9,854 bases of DNA from Rickettsia typhi (GCA_945898025.1 CAMDGT010000023.1:1-9854); one strand, 5' to 3'. Positions 1 through 7,624 are shown, numbered from the stretch's first letter. Numbers and translations are program-made. The notes: generated by a model not told the origin, from the letters alone.

Positions 1-594
1 CTCTAAACCTTCTTGCTCTAATTCTTTGCATATTTCAGCATAAGATTCTGGATGAAGCTTGTTAGCAGGCTCAGAAACAAGATCTCTAACAAAAAAGACA
101 TTATTAGCAATAGTTTCAAATGATTTAAAGCTTGATTTTGCAGAAACGACATTATCAACGATAACATTTACGACTTCAACTTTTAGCTCTTTATCTGTTT
201 TTTTACTAGAAAAATATTGATTAAATCTGTAGCTTTGTAATTTTACACCAAAAACAATATTCATCATTTGAATTTCAGTAAAATTACAATCGTTATTTAT
301 ATCAAGAACACTGAATTTATTGCTATTTGCAAAGGAAAAAATTTTTGCTCCTAATTTTTGCAACGATAAATCGTTTATTTTTTTATCCGAACCAGCTCCA
401 GCAATAGCTGTAATATTTTCTTCATTTGGGACGAAGTTCATTTGACCAAATTTCGCAGTAAAATTAAAATTATCTTTTGCATTTTTTACAAGTTTATTCT
501 TACTCTTATCTACATTTTCTTCACTTACGATTAGTAATTTTATAGTATTTTTAGAGTTTTTTGATATTTTATCTTTAATAAAATTGATTTTCAT
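1..594 (-). CDS. pepA: Leucyl aminopeptidase (peptidase family M17), N-terminal part, cut by the left edge
   Basis: Cytosolic metallo-aminopeptidase that removes N-terminal residues from peptides; M17 enzymes form hexamers with two metal ions per active site. The minus strand reads openly from an ATG at 594-592 for exactly 198 codons to the edge. What is visible is the less conserved N-terminal domain (about residues 1-165), including GVKLQSYRFNQY at 116-127, which matches the family's G..L.SYRF.Y stretch. It then reaches the linker RDLVSEPANKLHPESYA at 170-186, a hallmark of M17 enzymes just before the catalytic domain. The metal-binding and catalytic residues lie outside the window. The start has no visible Shine-Dalgarno sequence (ACTAAAATG). 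It is transcribed divergently from phrB. Identification rests mainly on the RDLVSEPAN motif and the SYRF motif placed at the right distance before it. Confidence 0.9.
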   Translation of the reverse strand, partial: MKINFIKDKISKNSKNTIKLLIVSEENVDKSKNKLVKNAKDNFNFTAKFGQMNFVPNEENITAIAGAGSDKKINDLSLQKLGAKIFSFANSNKFSVLDINNDCNFTEIQMMNIVFGVKLQSYRFNQYFSSKKTDKELKVEVVNVIVDNVVSAKSSFKSFETIANNVFFVRDLVSEPANKLHPESYAEICKELEQEGLE

Positions 595-679
595 TTTAGT
601 AAAATTTTAATTTGATTAATTAGAAAGGGCTTAAAGCGGTAGAAATTTAATCTAATAATTTTAAAAACAAAGTAATTTA

Positions 680-706
680 TTGACTTTTTTAGAATTAAAT
701 TAAAAT
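680..706 (+). promoter_or_regulatory. Possible promoter of phrB
   Basis: TTGACT at 680-685 resembles a -35 box, and TAAAAT at 701-706 resembles a -10 box. The spacer is 15 bases, shorter than the preferred 17. TAAAAT recurs inside each downstream repeat copy, so the exact -10 element is ambiguous. This is a consensus match by eye in AT-rich DNA and is weak evidence. It would leave a leader of about 70-80 bases before the photolyase ATG. Confidence 0.25.
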
Positions 707-743
707 GTCCCTTAAAATGCCCTTAAAATGCCCTTAAAATGTC
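700..743 (+). repeat. Tandem 11-12 bp direct repeats between pepA and phrB
   Basis: Three near-identical copies plus a partial fourth: TTAAAATGTCCC (700-711), TTAAAATGCCC (712-722), TTAAAATGCCC (723-733) and TTAAAATGTC (734-743). A degenerate fifth, TTAATATGTC, lies at 747-756. Each copy carries an AAAA tract, and tract starts are spaced 12, 11 and 11 bases, close to one helical turn, so the stretch could be intrinsically curved. It lies in the divergent spacer, so it could affect phrB, pepA or both. Possible roles are a phased protein-binding array or a bend; simple minisatellite expansion is equally possible. Copies touch with no unique spacers, so it is not a CRISPR. Confidence 0.75.
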
Positions 744-786
744 TTTTTAATATGTCTTTATATTTTACAATTTTATTAAAAACAAA

Positions 787-2280
787 ATGCAAGAACTAAA
801 AGAAAAATCTTTGATAATACTTGATTGCGACCTAAGAATAAAAGATAATCCAGCTTTATTCAATGGCATCAAAAATCACCAAGAAGCGATAATATTATTT
901 ATTCTTGACGAAAAAAATAAAAGAGAAATTGGCTCAGCTAGTAAGTGGTTCTTGCATCACTCGTTATTAAAAATACAAAAAGAATTAAAGAATCATTCTC
1001 TCGATTTATGGTTCGCTAAAGGAGATTCATTAACGATAATTAATGGTATTATAGATAAATATCAAGTCTCAAACATTTACTTCAATCAACATTTAGAGCC
1101 ATACAACCTAAAACTAGGGGGGAAATTAATTAATTTTGGCAAAGAAAATAACATCAAAATTTTTAATTTTTACAATCAAACAATTTTTGAAAAAGATTTA
1201 ATTAAAAATAAATCAGGAGAATATTTTAAAGTATTTACTCCTTTTTGGAGAAATTGCCTAGAAAATATTGATAAAATAAATACACTAACTCCTTGCATTA
1301 GTAAGATTGAGCATAAAGCAAAAAATGCCATTTTTGAAAATATAACCACTGAAATAATTGATAAAAATATTGATTACTTAGATTTATTACCAAAGAAAAA
1401 ATGGGCAAATAATTTTGTTGATTACTGGAAATTTTCATCAGAAGAAATTAACGCAGATTTTGATAAATTTTTAAAAGAAAAATCTTTTTCTTACGATCAA
1501 AATAGAAATTTACCCTTTATTGACGGAACCTCAAAATTATCTCCCCATCTACATTTTGGAACTATTTCACCTTTAGAAATATTCATTAAGGCAATTAAAT
1601 ATAAAAAAGAAAAAAATTCACTTGATAATAAGGGTATAGATTGCTTTATTAGCGAAATAGGATGGCGTGAATTTTCCTATTATTTACTACAAAATTTTCC
1701 AGATCTCAACCAAAAACCTTTTAAAGACAATTTTAATAATTTTCCGTGGCTTGAAGATCAAGAGCAAAAAAATATTTTATTAAAAAAATGGCAAAAAGGT
1801 CAAACAGGGTTTCCAATAATTGATGCTGGCATGATAGAATTATGGAAAACTGGCTGGATGCATAATAGAGTTAGAATGATAGTGGCATCATTCTTGATAA
1901 AAGATCTATTAATAAATTGGCTAGATGGCGAAAAATGGTTTTGGGATTGCCTAGTTGATGCAGATCTAGCAAGCAATTCTGCTAGTTGGCAATGGGTAGC
2001 AGGCTGTGGAGCTGATGCGGCACCCTATTTTAGAATATTTAACCCAACATTACAAGGCGAAAAATTTGACCCCAATGGTGATTATGTTAGAAAATGGCTA
2101 CCGCAATTAAAATCATTACCAAATCATTTAATTCATAAACCTTGGAGTGCAACCAAAATTGAATTAGCTTTTTATAATTTAACACTAGGAAAAGACTACC
2201 CGCTACCAATAGTTGATCATGATGAAGCAAGAAAAAATGCCTTAGAGGCATTAAAAAAAATCAACAAAGCAAATCAATAA
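787..2280 (+). CDS. phrB: Deoxyribodipyrimidine photolyase, class I CPD type
   Basis: Light-driven repair of cyclobutane pyrimidine dimers using reduced FAD plus an antenna pigment; cytosolic and DNA-binding. The 497 residues are slightly more than the 472 of the E. coli enzyme. Residues about 8-165 form the N-terminal antenna-binding alpha/beta domain. About 280-490 form the FAD-binding domain, with GWRE at 292-295, HNRVRMIVASFL from 359, and DADLASNSASWQW at 391-403, followed by DAAPYFRIFNP. The electron-transfer tryptophans appear as W321, W378 and W401; the last two keep the 23-residue spacing of E. coli W359/W382, while W321 sits before a small insertion of about four residues. N397 occupies the position typical of CPD photolyases. 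The ATG has only a weak ribosome site. The gene converges on purB with 8 bp between stops and no terminator hairpin in the gap. A cryptochrome-like role cannot be excluded from sequence, but the repair-type residues favour photolyase. Confidence 0.95.
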   Translation: MQELKEKSLIILDCDLRIKDNPALFNGIKNHQEAIILFILDEKNKREIGSASKWFLHHSLLKIQKELKNHSLDLWFAKGDSLTIINGIIDKYQVSNIYFNQHLEPYNLKLGGKLINFGKENNIKIFNFYNQTIFEKDLIKNKSGEYFKVFTPFWRNCLENIDKINTLTPCISKIEHKAKNAIFENITTEIIDKNIDYLDLLPKKKWANNFVDYWKFSSEEINADFDKFLKEKSFSYDQNRNLPFIDGTSKLSPHLHFGTISPLEIFIKAIKYKKEKNSLDNKGIDCFISEIGWREFSYYLLQNFPDLNQKPFKDNFNNFPWLEDQEQKNILLKKWQKGQTGFPIIDAGMIELWKTGWMHNRVRMIVASFLIKDLLINWLDGEKWFWDCLVDADLASNSASWQWVAGCGADAAPYFRIFNPTLQGEKFDPNGDYVRKWLPQLKSLPNHLIHKPWSATKIELAFYNLTLGKDYPLPIVDHDEARKNALEALKKINKANQ

Positions 2281-2288
2281 TTATAAAA

Positions 2289-3614
2289 TCAAGCTCCAAA
2301 AACTTTAGAAAATATGTAGTCAACTGCCTTTACATGATAAGAAATATCAAAAATTTTAGCGATTTTTTCAGCGTTAAAATCAGCATTAAAATGCTTTTTA
2401 ACCTCCTCATCTTCTTGTAGTAATTTACAGAAATCCGCACCGCTTTGCCACACTATCATCGCATTCTTTTGCACTATTTTATAAGCATCTTCTCGTGAAA
2501 TTTTTAAATCATCAATTAAGGTAAGTAATACTCTTTGAGAAAACACTAAGCCGTTAAGATTTTCAAGATTCTTCTGCATTTGTTGCGGATATATCAATAA
2601 ATTTTCTAATAAATTAGTTAATCTATTAATTGCAAAATCAAGGGTAATGGTTGTGTCTGGAGCTATCATTCTCTCAACCGCAGAGTGGGAAATATCTCGC
2701 TCATGCCATAAAGCAACATTCTCAAGAGCAGGAACTACTGCAGATCTAACCATTCTTGCTAAACCGGTTAAATTCTCACTAAGAACAGGGTTTCTTTTGT
2801 GAGGCATTGCAGAACTACCTTTTTGACCTTTGGAAAAAAATTCTTCCACCTCTAAGACTTCAGTTCTCTGTAGATGGCGAATTTCAGTTGCAATATTCTC
2901 AATTGAAGAAGCAATAACTGCAAGCGTTGTAAAGAAAAAAGCATAACGATCTCTGGGGATAACTTGACTAGAAATAACCTCTTCTTCCAAACCTAGTTTT
3001 TCAGCAACATATTTTTGAATATAAGGATCAACATTGGCAAAGGTTCCAACTGCACCAGAAATAGCACAAACCGCTATTTCTTTTTTAGCATTTTTTAATC
3101 TAGCAAGATTGCGAGAAAATTCTGCATAAAATCTTGCTAATTTTAGACCAAATGTCGTTGGTTCGGCATGAATTCCATGAGAACGACCAACACAAATTGT
3201 TTCTTTATGCTCGAATGCTCTTTCTTTAATTACGGCTAAAAGCTTCTCTAAACGAGAAATTAAAATATCGCTAGCCTGACTAAGTTGCAAAGAAAGAGTA
3301 GTGTCTAACACATCAGAGCTTGTCATTCCTAGATGTATAAAGCGAGAATTTTCACCCGTTAATTCAGCAAGATGAGTTAAAAAAGCAACAACATCATGTT
3401 TAGTGACAGACTCAATTTCATCAATTCTTGTAGGATTAAACTCGCCTCCGGATTTAATGAAATTTTCTCTAATTCTTTTTGCTGTATCTTCTGGTGCAAT
3501 GCCAATATTTTCTAGAGCCTCTAAAGCAAATATTTCAATATCAAACCAAATTTTATATTTATTTTCTTGCGACCAAATTTCAACCATTTCTTTAAGAGAA
3601 TAACGAGGAATCAT
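2289..3614 (-). CDS. purB: Adenylosuccinate lyase
   Basis: Catalyses two beta-eliminations of fumarate in purine synthesis: SAICAR to AICAR, and adenylosuccinate to AMP. It is a cytosolic homotetramer of the fumarase/aspartase superfamily. The 441-residue length fits the short Bacillus/Thermotoga type. Visible motifs are TKHD at 72-75, MTSSD at 97-101, GRSHGIHAEPTTFG at 143-156 (H146 is the expected general acid) and the superfamily signature GSSAMPHKRNP at 266-276, which carries the mobile-loop catalytic serine. No key residue is missing. The start MIPRYSL is typical (family M[IL].RY), although no Shine-Dalgarno is seen. It lies 30 bases downstream of hslU on the same strand and is probably the last gene of that transcript. 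Its presence implies that the organism makes or salvages adenine nucleotides through this route. Confidence 0.97.
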   Translation of the reverse strand: MIPRYSLKEMVEIWSQENKYKIWFDIEIFALEALENIGIAPEDTAKRIRENFIKSGGEFNPTRIDEIESVTKHDVVAFLTHLAELTGENSRFIHLGMTSSDVLDTTLSLQLSQASDILISRLEKLLAVIKERAFEHKETICVGRSHGIHAEPTTFGLKLARFYAEFSRNLARLKNAKKEIAVCAISGAVGTFANVDPYIQKYVAEKLGLEEEVISSQVIPRDRYAFFFTTLAVIASSIENIATEIRHLQRTEVLEVEEFFSKGQKGSSAMPHKRNPVLSENLTGLARMVRSAVVPALENVALWHERDISHSAVERMIAPDTTITLDFAINRLTNLLENLLIYPQQMQKNLENLNGLVFSQRVLLTLIDDLKISREDAYKIVQKNAMIVWQSGADFCKLLQEDEEVKKHFNADFNAEKIAKIFDISYHVKAVDYIFSKVFGA

Positions 3615-3644
3615 ATTTTTTTAAATTAATTTTTATATTTTAAG

Positions 3645-5033
3645 CTATAAGATGAATTTCGATAAATCATTATTAACATTGATTAAATCGCCAAGATGTT
3701 GATTAACATATTTTTTATCAATATTTACTTTTATTGAATTATCTAGATTAGATGCCTCAAAACTAACTTCTTCAAGAATTTTTTCCAATAAAGTGTGCAA
3801 TCTTCTAGCTCCAATATTTTCAACTTCATTATTAACTTGAAACGCAATCTTAGCGATTTGAGCAATTCCTGAGTCGGTAAAATTAAGAATTGCTCCGTCA
3901 ACCGCCAATAATGCTTGATACTGCCTTACTAAACTTGATTCTGGTTCTTGCAAAATTCTTGTTAAATCATTTTCGTTTAAAGACTTTAACTGAACTCTAA
4001 TGGGGAATCTTCCCTGCAATTCTGGAAGAAGATCTGCTGGTTTAGCAATATGAAAAGCCCCAGAAGCAATAAATAAAATATGATCCGTTTTTATCATTCC
4101 ATATTTAGTGGAAACCGTTGTTCCCTCAACAAGTGGCAGTAGATCTCTTTGTACCCCTTCGCGAGAAACATCTCCCCCTTTAACATTAGATGCCCTATTG
4201 CATATTTTATCAATTTCATCAATAAATACAATTCCGTCATTTTCAACTAATTTTACCGCATCTTTAATTATTTTATCTTCATCTATCATTTTTTCCGCTT
4301 CTTGTTCAGTCAAGATCTGCATAGCTTCTGCAATTGTAGTTTTAATTTTTTTAGTTTTTTCGCCTCCGAATGCCTTTCCTATCATATCGCCAATATTTAT
4401 CATCCCTATTTGAGCACCGGGAATATCAAAAGTCGTGGCATTATTATTGGGCATTTCAACAACATCAATTTCTATTTCTTTATTATCTAGCTCTTTATTA
4501 TCAAGCATTTTAGAAAATTTTTCTTTAGTTTCTAACGAAGATTCTTCACCAATAATTTTTTTAAGAATAATTTTTTTTGCTTTTTCGCCAGCCTTAACCG
4601 CAATATTTTTTTTGTTTTCTTGTTTTAAATTTTTAACTGAAATTTCAATTAAATCTCGTATTATTGATTCAATATCTCTACCAACATAACCAACTTCAGT
4701 AAATTTTGTTGCTTCAACTTTTATGAATGGAGCATTAGCAAGCTTAGCAAGCCTTCTTGCGATTTCAGTTTTACCAACACCAGTTGGCCCAACCATTAAA
4801 ATATTTTTTGGCAATATTTCTTCTGCCAAAGTCGGTGCAACAAGCTTTCTGCGATAACGATTTCTCAATGCTATTGCCACCATCTTTTTTGCATCATTTT
4901 GACCTATAATATAACGATCTAATTCATTAACTATTTCTTTGGGCGAAAGGCTAAATGCTAAACTTAGATTTTTATTGACTTCTGAGTTTTCTATCAAATT
5001 ATTTTGTTTCTTTTTCATTTTTATTTTTACCAT
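3645..5033 (-). CDS. hslU: ATP-dependent protease ATPase subunit HslU (ClpY)
   Basis: AAA+ unfoldase that forms hexamers, unfolds substrates and feeds them into the HslV peptidase; cytosolic. The order is [15 protein letters not shown] at 31-45, Walker A GPTGVGKT at 82-89, pore loop GYVG at 115-118, an intermediate I domain at roughly 127-250, Walker B IVFIDEID at 268-275, LQGRFP at 339-344 with the expected arginine, and sensor-2 GARR at 408-411. The C-terminal tail ends DLSKFIL, the conserved segment that docks into HslV, so a partner is expected. At 462 residues it is longer than the 443 of E. coli, mainly because of about 25 lysine/asparagine-rich residues before the conserved start; the ATG at 5018 (M6) is an alternative start. 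The I domain contains a local duplication, [10 protein letters not shown], at 177-186. No hslV lies upstream: the neighbours are engB and a tiny ORF that overlaps the hslU start by 35 bases. Confidence 0.96.
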   Translation of the reverse strand: MVKIKMKKKQNNLIENSEVNKNLSLAFSLSPKEIVNELDRYIIGQNDAKKMVAIALRNRYRRKLVAPTLAEEILPKNILMVGPTGVGKTEIARRLAKLANAPFIKVEATKFTEVGYVGRDIESIIRDLIEISVKNLKQENKKNIAVKAGEKAKKIILKKIIGEESSLETKEKFSKMLDNKELDNKEIEIDVVEMPNNNATTFDIPGAQIGMINIGDMIGKAFGGEKTKKIKTTIAEAMQILTEQEAEKMIDEDKIIKDAVKLVENDGIVFIDEIDKICNRASNVKGGDVSREGVQRDLLPLVEGTTVSTKYGMIKTDHILFIASGAFHIAKPADLLPELQGRFPIRVQLKSLNENDLTRILQEPESSLVRQYQALLAVDGAILNFTDSGIAQIAKIAFQVNNEVENIGARRLHTLLEKILEEVSFEASNLDNSIKVNIDKKYVNQHLGDLINVNNDLSKFIL

Positions 5034-5136
5034 TTTTTACTTGATTAATATCGCCATTAAAAGTTGAAAAATTAAGCATCACTACCACTATTAAGATCAC
5101 TAAAGTGGTAATGATTATAATTGTCACTGATTTCAT
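4999..5136 (-). CDS. Putative 45-residue single-pass membrane peptide, unrecognised
   Basis: ATG at 5136-5134, TAA at 5001-4999. The peptide begins [20 protein letters not shown], so residues 4-22 form one strongly hydrophobic helix, followed by a polar, lysine- and asparagine-rich tail ending [10 protein letters not shown] plausible ribosome site AAGG sits about 6 bases before the ATG, better than at most genes here. The start is 14 bases past the engB stop, and the end overlaps the first 35 bases of hslU in another frame, as expected for translational coupling. I recognise no family. The same bases form a stem-loop in RNA, so the low-complexity Thr/Val codons might instead reflect a structural element. 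Function unknown; coding status likely but unproven. Confidence 0.5.
   Translation of the reverse strand: MKSVTIIIITTLVILIVVVMLNFSTFNGDINQVKNGKNKNEKETK
5078..5115 (-). other. Stem-loop in the engB-hslU junction, inside the tiny membrane-peptide ORF
   Basis: On the plus strand ATCACTACCACT (5078-5089) faces AGTGGTAATGAT (5104-5115) across a 14-base loop: 12-base arms with one mismatch. In the minus-strand transcript that mismatch becomes a G-U wobble, so all 12 positions can pair. After the hairpin the transcript runs GCTTAATTTTTC, so a short T run begins about 6 bases away. That is too far and too short for a standard intrinsic terminator, but it could give partial attenuation, RNA processing or protection ahead of hslU. 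The arms coincide with Ile/Thr and Val codons, so chance pairing through repetitive codons is possible. Confidence 0.5.
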
Positions 5137-5150
5137 TTTTGCCTTGCTTT

Positions 5151-5771
5151 TTAAAATGTTAAAATCTCAATAATAGCACTCTGCAATTCTGATATACCAT
5201 CACCCCTAAGGGCGCTAGTTTTAAGAATTTTTGGATATAAAGAGGCAAAATTTGCAATTTGTTTATTAATTTTTGCTTCAGAAATAGCAAGCTCTTCTCT
5301 TGTTGTTTTGTCGATCTTTGTTAAAATAATTTGAAATGAAGCTCCAACCGCACTCAAACTATTAAATAATTCAAAATCACTTTCTTTCAAGCCCCTAATT
5401 GGGTCAACTAATACAAAAACTCTTTTTAAATTTATGCGGTTCGTTAAATATTCGATTGCAACTTTTTGCCAATGGCTAATTGATTTCTTGCTAGCTTTGG
5501 CATAACCATAACCGGGCATATCAACGATTATTAACTGATTTGGATCTTCTGAATCAATTGAAAAAAAGTTTAATTGCTGAGTTCTACCCGGTGTAGATGA
5601 AGTTATGGCAATTTTTTGCCCCACCAACCTATTGATAATTGTTGATTTTCCTGCATTAGAAGCTCCTATAAAAGCAACTTCAGGGTTTCTTTTTGGAGGA
5701 ATTTGATTAATATTTCCAACTCCAGCAAAGAAATTCCATTTTTTTTCAAAAATATTTTTAGTAATTGCCAT
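5151..5771 (-). CDS. engB: Ribosome-biogenesis GTPase EngB (YihA/YsxC)
   Basis: Small TRAFAC-class GTPase needed for large ribosomal subunit assembly; cytosolic. With the ATG at 5771-5769 the protein has 206 residues, a normal family length. G1 is GASNAGKST at 36-44, G2 is TPGRT at 60-64, G3 is DMPGYGYA at 84-91, G4 is TKID at 151-154 and G5 is SAL at 186-188. DMPGYGYA and GASNAGKS are specific to EngB among small GTPases. The frame can be extended to a TTG at 5780, but the ATG is preferred because family members start just before the NIFEKKWNFFAG-type segment. The start overlaps the 3' end of rimK by 14 bases, which implies translational coupling. The tiny membrane-peptide ORF follows after 14 bases. 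Confidence 0.95.
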   Translation of the reverse strand: MAITKNIFEKKWNFFAGVGNINQIPPKRNPEVAFIGASNAGKSTIINRLVGQKIAITSSTPGRTQQLNFFSIDSEDPNQLIIVDMPGYGYAKASKKSISHWQKVAIEYLTNRINLKRVFVLVDPIRGLKESDFELFNSLSAVGASFQIILTKIDKTTREELAISEAKINKQIANFASLYPKILKTSALRGDGISELQSAIIEILTF

Positions 5772-6708
5772 AATTTTCAATATATTTTATTATTAAATCT
5801 GCTATATCAACACCTGTAGCATCTTCTATTCCCTCAAGACCGGGAGAAGAGTTAATTTCGATTACCTTACTTCCGTCGCTAGAACGAACCATATCAACAC
5901 CAGCAATCTCAAGACCTATAACTTTAGCAACAGCAATTGCTAGCTCCTCCTCTTGTTTTGAAATTTCTACCGCCTTTGCCTTTGCCCCTAAATGAATATT
6001 TGCTCTAAATTCTCCCTCCTCTGCTTCTCTCTCCATGGAAGCAACCACTTTATCTCCTATAACAAAACATCTGAGATCTTTGCCACGATATTGCTTTGAA
6101 GGCTCTTTCAATGTATCTTTAATATAATTTTGCACTAGAATATCAGCATCTACACTACGAAAAGCATTGATAATGCTTAATGCCGTCTTATCGGTTTCTG
6201 CAAGCATAACACCAACACCTTTAGTACCTTGTAATAATTTTATAATTAATGGCGATTTACCTACTATTTCAATCAAATGCTTAGTATCATAAGAAGAGTT
6301 AGCAAATGCAGTAGTTGGAATCGGCAAATGGTTTTCTGCCAATATTTGCATTGTGTGTAGCTTGTCTCTAGATTTTAAGATTGCTTGGGAGCCATTAAAG
6401 CATTTAATTTTCATTGCTTCAAATTGCCTAATGATTGCCACCCCATAAGAAGTCATTGCAGGTTTGATTCTTGGAATTATGCAATTAAAATTTGGCACCT
6501 CTTTGCCTTTATCGTAAAAAATTTGCAGATCATGCAGAGAAATTTTTAAATAACATTTACCAACATTTAAAAATTCAATTAAATGACCTTTTTTTAAAGC
6601 AGATTCAATAATTCTTTGATTAGAGTAAAGCTTTGGGTTAGAAGCGAGCAAAGCAATTCTCAAAGCAGATTTTTCAGCTATGTTTGATATTTTTATTGAC
6701 GAATTCAT
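5758..6708 (-). CDS. rimK: RimK-type alpha-L-glutamate ligase (ATP-grasp)
   Basis: ATP-dependent ligase; E. coli RimK adds glutamates to the C terminus of ribosomal protein S6. The 316 residues align in memory with E. coli RimK (300) along the whole length: IPRIKPAMTSYGVAIIRQFE at 78-97, SRDKLHTMQILA at 113-124, the ATP-loop region IIKLLQGTKGVGV at 155-167 with K157, an ILVQNYIK stretch at 190-197, D272, and the metal-binding EINSSPGLEGIE at 284-295 (E284, N286). About 15 residues precede the usual LRIALL start, and a short insertion (about LKEPSKQYRG, 200-209) precedes DLRCFVIG. There is no clear Shine-Dalgarno. It overlaps engB by 14 bases, which places two ribosome-related genes together. 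The exact substrate is inferred from the family, not shown here; related ligases modify other targets. Confidence 0.9.
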   Translation of the reverse strand: MNSSIKISNIAEKSALRIALLASNPKLYSNQRIIESALKKGHLIEFLNVGKCYLKISLHDLQIFYDKGKEVPNFNCIIPRIKPAMTSYGVAIIRQFEAMKIKCFNGSQAILKSRDKLHTMQILAENHLPIPTTAFANSSYDTKHLIEIVGKSPLIIKLLQGTKGVGVMLAETDKTALSIINAFRSVDADILVQNYIKDTLKEPSKQYRGKDLRCFVIGDKVVASMEREAEEGEFRANIHLGAKAKAVEISKQEEELAIAVAKVIGLEIAGVDMVRSSDGSKVIEINSSPGLEGIEDATGVDIADLIIKYIENYGNY

Positions 6709-6760
6709 GAAGTAGATTTTTGGCTAATTTTTTGACTAATTTATTTTTGTATAAACAACA

Positions 6761-6791
6761 ATTATAAGGCTAAAACAAAGAGATTTAACAA
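6761..6791 (-). promoter_or_regulatory. Possible promoter for the rimK-engB-hslU-purB block
   Basis: On the minus strand a perfect TATAAT occupies 6766-6761. TTGTTA at 6791-6786 lies 19 bases upstream of it and matches the -35 consensus at four of six positions. It sits in the 108-base gap between the ModA-like gene and rimK, with a leader of about 45 bases to the rimK ATG. The -10 box is good, the -35 box weak and the spacer long. If real, it separates the ModA-like gene from the downstream transcript. Confidence 0.35.
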
Positions 6792-6816
6792 TCGAGAATA
6801 TCTAAAAGCAAGTAAT

Positions 6817-7581
6817 TTATTTAAAAATAAAGCCATTATCAATAAAAATTTTTTTTGCTATGTCACTTTTTAAAAATTTTAAAAACCCTCTTGCAATTTT
6901 CATATTTTCACCAGCTATAGCAAGAGCTTGATAATTAACTTCAAAATCACTAGTTGCAACAATTTTAAGATTTTTTTTATTAAAAGCCTGACTAAAAAGC
7001 ATAACCCCATATTGCTCTTTATTTTTGCGAATTAAATTAGCCATAGAATCTCTGTCTTCGTTAATTTTAGCAATAATTTGTAAATCGTTCAAGTTTAAAT
7101 TTTTAATTATTTCGTCAATTAAAACCCCAGAAGCATTGCCACCATTATCGATAACTAGTGTTGATTTATTTGTATCTAAAAATTTTAAAGCACTATTAAA
7201 ATCTAAAGATTTATTAAAATTTTTCAAGTTAGGATTATCTATCGAAGTAGCAATTACTAGACGATCAGATGCAATGTTGCTATTATTATAAAAATCTATC
7301 AAGCCTTTTTGCTTTAAAGAATCAATAATGGTATGATGAGCAGAAATAAAGACATCTGCCGGCTCGCCTTCTTCAATATTATTTGCCAATTGAGCTGAGG
7401 AGCCAAAATTTATGGCTGTAATAATGTTATTTTTTTGCGAATATAATCTAGCAATTTTTGTTAAACTAAATATCATCGACTGCTCTGCTAAAATCGTTAA
7501 ATTACGAGTTTGATTAGCAAAAACCTTGCTACTACCGCAAATTAAGGCAAATAAAAAGATAAAAACTTTTAATAATTTCAT
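6817..7581 (-). CDS. modA: ModA-like periplasmic oxyanion-binding protein
   Basis: Periplasmic solute-binding component of an ABC importer, resembling the molybdate-binding protein ModA. The 254 residues include a signal peptide: positive MKLLK, a hydrophobic stretch to about residue 16, and likely cleavage after VFA at 23. The best family match is INFGSSAQLANNIEEGEPADVFISAH at about 57-82, equivalent to the F.aSs.La.qie.GapaDvFisA segment of ModA. A second part is VIDNGGNASGVLIDE in the middle, where ModA proteins carry anion ligands. The match at ligand positions is looser than in E. coli ModA (early LAEQSM rather than AAAS), so the anion could be molybdate, tungstate or another. No modB permease or modC ATPase is adjacent. 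It is divergent from petA and 108 bases ahead of rimK. The family is fairly certain, the ligand is not. Confidence 0.75.
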   Translation of the reverse strand: MKLLKVFIFLFALICGSSKVFANQTRNLTILAEQSMIFSLTKIARLYSQKNNIITAINFGSSAQLANNIEEGEPADVFISAHHTIIDSLKQKGLIDFYNNSNIASDRLVIATSIDNPNLKNFNKSLDFNSALKFLDTNKSTLVIDNGGNASGVLIDEIIKNLNLNDLQIIAKINEDRDSMANLIRKNKEQYGVMLFSQAFNKKNLKIVATSDFEVNYQALAIAGENMKIARGFLKFLKSDIAKKIFIDNGFIFK

Positions 7582-7624
7582 TAATATTTAATTATTTTGA
7601 TAATTTAAAAAGTGACATTTTTAA

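Noticed and set aside
700..743. Tandem repeats as a CRISPR array
   Set aside because: Units are 11-12 bases, directly adjacent and without unique spacers.
2281..2288. Shared terminator between convergent phrB and purB
   Set aside because: The gap is only 8 bases and no GC-containing hairpin with a T run is visible in or around it.
3403..4689. Several open frames on the plus strand opposite purB and hslU (for example 3403-3603, 4108-4413, 4302-4490, 4435-4689)
   Set aside because: They lie wholly inside strongly identified genes on the other strand, show no family features and are low-complexity products of AT-rich antisense sequence.
5772..5780. Upstream TTG start for engB giving a 209-residue protein
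   Set aside because: The ATG three codons later gives the usual family N terminus, and no ribosome site favours the TTG.
81..6080. Apparent excess of AGATCT sites (about nine seen)
   Set aside because: Only modestly above a rough expectation of three to four, and mostly in codons for Asp-Leu or Arg-Ser/Leu; no positional pattern.
7509..7581. Lipoprotein signal in the ModA-like protein (ALIC followed by GSS)
   Set aside because: The residue before the Cys is Ile rather than Gly/Ala/Ser, while VFA at residue 23 is a good type I cleavage site.
6860..7618. A 15-base inverted repeat, ATGTCACTTTTTAAA at 6860-6874 and its reverse complement at 7604-7618, with a shorter match at the AIPR start
   Set aside because: One copy lies inside the ModA-like coding region, and at this base composition about one such 15-base match is expected by chance in a window of this size.
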